A DNA stretch of 64,000 nucleotides from Buttiauxella sp. A111 (GTDB lineage: Bacteria > Pseudomonadota > Gammaproteobacteria > Enterobacterales > Enterobacteriaceae): NCBI RefSeq assembly GCF_014189855.1, contig NZ_BJFN01000001.1:62001-126000 (forward strand), read 5' to 3'. The position numbers were made by a program, and so were the translations under genes. Shown one piece after another: positions 61,583-64,000 of this stretch. The number at the start of each line of letters is the position of its first letter. The stretch's first letter is position 1. Under the pieces are notes generated by a model. The model saw only the letters and a program-made list of their open reading frames with translations, did no database searches and was not told where the DNA came from.

Positions 61583-62364
61583 TTCCCCTTAAACACCGGA
61601 GGGCGTTTTGTCAGGAATGCCGACACCCCTTCGCGATAATCTTCGCTGCGTCCCGCCAGGCGTTGGTAATCGCGCTCCAGGTCGAGTTGTTCATTGAGCG
61701 TATTGGTTTCCGAGGCATAGAGCGCCTGTTTCACCAGCCCCAGGCCAAACGTCGGCTGGCTGGCAAAGTGCGTGGCGAGTTGTCGGGCGGTGTCGTTTAA
61801 TGACTCGTCATCAACGACTTGCCAGATCATGCCCCAGTCGAGAGCCTGCTGTGCGCTGAGTTTATCGCCCATCAATGCCAGTCCCATGGCGCGCGCCCGT
61901 CCGGCCAGTCGTGGCAAGTACCAGGTGCCACCGCAGTCAGGGACCAGGCCTAATTTACTGAAAGACATAATAAAATTCGCTGAGCGTGCTGCGATAACCA
62001 TGTCGCATCCCAACGCAAGGGTTGCACCGGCACCGGCGGCAACACCGTTAACCGCGGCGATCACCGGTTTTGGCAGTTTTGCCAGGCGCTTAACCAGCGG
62101 GTTATAGAAATTTTCCACCGACGCGCCTAAGTTCGGCGCAGCACCCGTCGGGTCGACGTTACGGTCGTTTAAGTCCTGCCCTGCACAAAATGCGCGTCCT
62201 GCGCCCGTGATCAGCAGGCAACGGATGGAGTCATCACGCTCGGCCTGGGTCAAAACCTCAGCCAGCTGGCGGTGCATTTCATCGTTAAAACTGTTCAGGC
62301 GTTCAGGGCGATTAAGCGTCAGCGTCATCACGCCGTGTTGCACATCGCTAAGAATGAAATTCAT
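61579..62364 (-). CDS. paaG: 1,2-epoxyphenylacetyl-CoA isomerase PaaG
   Basis: Crotonase-fold isomerase of 261 residues (262 in E. coli). It converts the ring epoxide to the oxepin and later moves a double bond. The oxyanion-hole segments are FCAGQDLNDR and NGVAAGAGATLALGCD. The catalytic Asp is in KLGLVPDCGGTW. Its end overlaps the paaH start by four bases, and it begins two bases after paaF. Confidence 0.96.
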   Translation of the reverse strand: MNFILSDVQHGVMTLTLNRPERLNSFNDEMHRQLAEVLTQAERDDSIRCLLITGAGRAFCAGQDLNDRNVDPTGAAPNLGASVENFYNPLVKRLAKLPKPVIAAVNGVAAGAGATLALGCDMVIAARSANFIMSFSKLGLVPDCGGTWYLPRLAGRARAMGLALMGDKLSAQQALDWGMIWQVVDDESLNDTARQLATHFASQPTFGLGLVKQALYASETNTLNEQLDLERDYQRLAGRSEDYREGVSAFLTKRPPVFKGK

Positions 62365-62366
62365 GG

Positions 62367-63137
62367 TTATCGTCCTTTAAACGCAGCGGGTCGTTTTTCC
62401 AGGAATGCGGCGATGCCTTCCTGCCGGTCTTCGGTCGCAGCCAATAGCGTGAAAAGCTGACGCTCTTGCTGCAAACCCTGTGTAAGTGAAATCTCGTGCG
62501 CCTGGCGCAGCGCCATTTTTGCTGCCTGCAATGCCAACGGCGCATGTTGCGCGATGCGTGCCGCCAGTTTCTGGCTGTATTCCAGCGTTAGCGCAGCCGG
62601 AGTGACCTCTGCAACCAGCCCCGCCTGTTGCGCCTGTGTTGCGCTAATCGCTTCACCGGTCAACACCATGCGGTAAGCCAGGGCTTTCCCGACGCTACGA
62701 ATCAGACGCTGCGTGCCGCCAGCGCCCGGCATAATGCCCAGCGTGATTTCCGGCAATCCGAAACTGGCGTTATCCCCTGCCAGCACGATGTCGCAAAGCA
62801 TGGCCAGCTCGCAGCCAGCTCCTAACGCATAACCGTTGACGGCTGCCAGCAAAGGCTTAGGGAATCGTTCGATGCGCGCCCAAAGTTGTGGGCGCGGGTC
62901 GTTTAAGGTAGCGGGCATATCACGGCTGGCCATCTCTTTGAGATCGGCTCCGGCGGCGAAAAACCGTGCATTACCGGTGATAACCACTGCACCAACGCTG
63001 TCGTCGTGTTGCGCTTTCTCAAGTGCCTGTGCAAGTTGCTCCAGCAGCGCGTTGTTCAAGGCATTGCGGGCTTCCGGGCGGTTTAGCGTCAGCGTCAGCA
63101 CTCGCTGTTTTTGGCTGCTTAACAGTTCGTTCATCAC
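62367..63137 (-). CDS. paaF: 2,3-dehydroadipyl-CoA hydratase PaaF
   Basis: Crotonase-fold enoyl-CoA hydratase of 256 residues. Oxyanion-hole segments are FFAAGADLKEMA and NGYALGAGCELAMLCD, with the catalytic Glu in FGLPEITLGIMPGAGGTQR. It hydrates 2,3-dehydroadipyl-CoA to 3-hydroxyadipyl-CoA. The start overlaps the paaE stop by four bases; ATG 63134 directly behind is an alternative. Confidence 0.96.
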   Translation of the reverse strand: MMNELLSSQKQRVLTLTLNRPEARNALNNALLEQLAQALEKAQHDDSVGAVVITGNARFFAAGADLKEMASRDMPATLNDPRPQLWARIERFPKPLLAAVNGYALGAGCELAMLCDIVLAGDNASFGLPEITLGIMPGAGGTQRLIRSVGKALAYRMVLTGEAISATQAQQAGLVAEVTPAALTLEYSQKLAARIAQHAPLALQAAKMALRQAHEISLTQGLQQERQLFTLLAATEDRQEGIAAFLEKRPAAFKGR

Positions 63138-64000
63138 AACCCCTGCGCGTCAAAGTCGATCACGACGTTGTCGCCTTTTGGCAGTGCCTGGCAACTCAAG
63201 ATGTAACCCGCCGCCAGTTGATCCGGCTCGAGGCTGTAATTGACGCCCATCTCCACTTCACCGCTCACCACTTTGCAGCGGCAAGTGGCGCACACGCCGC
63301 CTTTACAGGCGTAGGGAAGATCCGCGCCCTGGCGCAAGGCTGCGTCGAGGATGCTTTCGTCGTGGGAGTCGAGCGTAATTTTGCGGTCGCGCCCGTCCTG
63401 GCGCAGCGTTACCACTTTTCCGGCGGCCTGCTCGCGGCTTTTACGGCTCGGTGCGGTGCCTGGCGTGTTGAAGTGTTCGATGAAAATGTTTTGTTGGGCG
63501 ACACCCATTTCCAGCAGCGCGGCTTCGGTTTCCAGCATCATGCTCTGTGGCCCACAGATGAAGGTCCGATCAAAGCCTTTTACATCCAGCAGATGGTCAC
63601 CCAGCGCCTTGATTTTCGCGCCGTCAAGCCGCCCGCTGAGCAGTTCGCTTTCCTGTACTTCCTGGCTAAACAGGTAAATAAGTTGCAGACGCTGCGGGTA
63701 GCGATCTTTCAGATCGGCAAGGGCGGTGCGGAACATCATGCTGCGACTGCTACGGTTGCCGTAAACCAGTGTCACGCGGCTATTGGGTTCGGTAGCCAGT
63801 GTTGCGCTGACGATGGCGAGCATTGGGGTGATGCCAGAGCCGACCGCCAGTGCTAAATAGTTGCCGGTGGTTTCCGGTTGCGGTTGGTAACCAAATGTTC
63901 CCTGCGGGATCATCACGTCCATCGCCACGCCCGCCACCAGGTCGGTGACGGCGTACTGCGAAAAACGCCCACCTTCAATGGCTTTCACCGCCACGCAAAT
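63134..64000 (-). CDS. paaE: Phenylacetyl-CoA epoxidase reductase PaaE (partial)
   Basis: The gene is cut by the window edge: 288 codons are present and about 65-70 N-terminal residues lie beyond 64000. It is the NADPH-ferredoxin-type reductase that feeds electrons to the PaaABC(D) di-iron epoxidase. The FAD/NAD-binding module contains LALAVGSGITPMLAI and FICGPQSMM. The C-terminal plant-type [2Fe-2S] domain has ACKGGVCATCRCK with a later Cys in LSCQAL. The GTG codon at 63994 is an internal Val (VAVKAIEGG), not a start. Confidence 0.95.
   Translation of the reverse strand: MCVAVKAIEGGRFSQYAVTDLVAGVAMDVMIPQGTFGYQPQPETTGNYLALAVGSGITPMLAIVSATLATEPNSRVTLVYGNRSSRSMMFRTALADLKDRYPQRLQLIYLFSQEVQESELLSGRLDGAKIKALGDHLLDVKGFDRTFICGPQSMMLETEAALLEMGVAQQNIFIEHFNTPGTAPSRKSREQAAGKVVTLRQDGRDRKITLDSHDESILDAALRQGADLPYACKGGVCATCRCKVVSGEVEMGVNYSLEPDQLAAGYILSCQALPKGDNVVIDFDAQGL

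Noticed and set aside
63023..63856. A 277-codon open frame on the + strand opposite paaE/paaF
   Set aside because: It lies wholly antisense to paaE and paaF, which match known proteins throughout. High-GC codon use of the real genes opens such mirror frames.

Overview
The window is chromosomal DNA from a member of the Enterobacteriaceae. Evidence: the paaE-F-G-H-I-J-K and paaX-Y gene order, feaR/feaB, digH and a YnfU-like gene, all close to their E. coli counterparts. The genus cannot be fixed from sequence alone. The most important element is non-coding: at 24386-24413 lies a site that, from memory, is identical over all 28 bases to the E. coli dif site. The window therefore spans the replication terminus. 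Two further signals support this. Every exact FtsK-orienting octamer (GGGNAGGG) I found points at that site, four on the + strand to its left and seven on the - strand to its right. A perfect matS (MatP) site lies inside paaH.

Left arm (1-24.4 kb): a YSC84-like lipoprotein; a methyl-accepting protein without a periplasmic sensor; a small zinc-ribbon protein; a 2867-residue NdvB-type cyclic beta-1,2-glucan synthase; a convergent ABC-F ATPase; a SnoaL-like protein divergent from a LysR regulator; an AIDA-type autotransporter with an extended signal peptide; an AT-rich phosphoethanolamine-transferase-like gene; an old-yellow-enzyme reductase, LysR regulator and EthD-domain module; and a small unknown gene beside dif.

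Around and right of dif (24.4-30.7 kb): a gene-poor stretch, a Sel1-repeat protein, an internally deleted IS66-family relic, a MipA/OmpV outer membrane protein, and two aldo/keto reductases convergent with a LysR regulator.

30.7-41 kb: a full 4-hydroxyproline catabolic locus in two divergent arms. One arm holds a PAS-AraC regulator, a deaminase, a ketoglutarate-semialdehyde dehydrogenase, an APC permease and an imino-acid reductase. The other holds an epimerase and a three-subunit D-hydroxyproline dehydrogenase. Together they would take trans-4-hydroxy-L-proline to 2-oxoglutarate. A short repeated motif in the control regions of both arms is a candidate operator.

41-50.3 kb: a type I secretion cassette: a 1786-residue animal-type haem peroxidase with RTX repeats, its ABC exporter and its HlyD-type adaptor, but no outer membrane TolC gene.

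50.3-64 kb: digH without a recognisable start codon; feaB and feaR with two tandem FeaR-type boxes between them; paaY and paaX; a TumE/TumA-like toxin-antitoxin pair inserted between paaX and paaK; then paaK to paaE, with paaE cut by the window end. FeaB makes phenylacetate, PaaK activates it to the CoA thioester, and the remaining Paa enzymes degrade it to acetyl-CoA and succinyl-CoA. paaABCD and paaZ lie outside the window.
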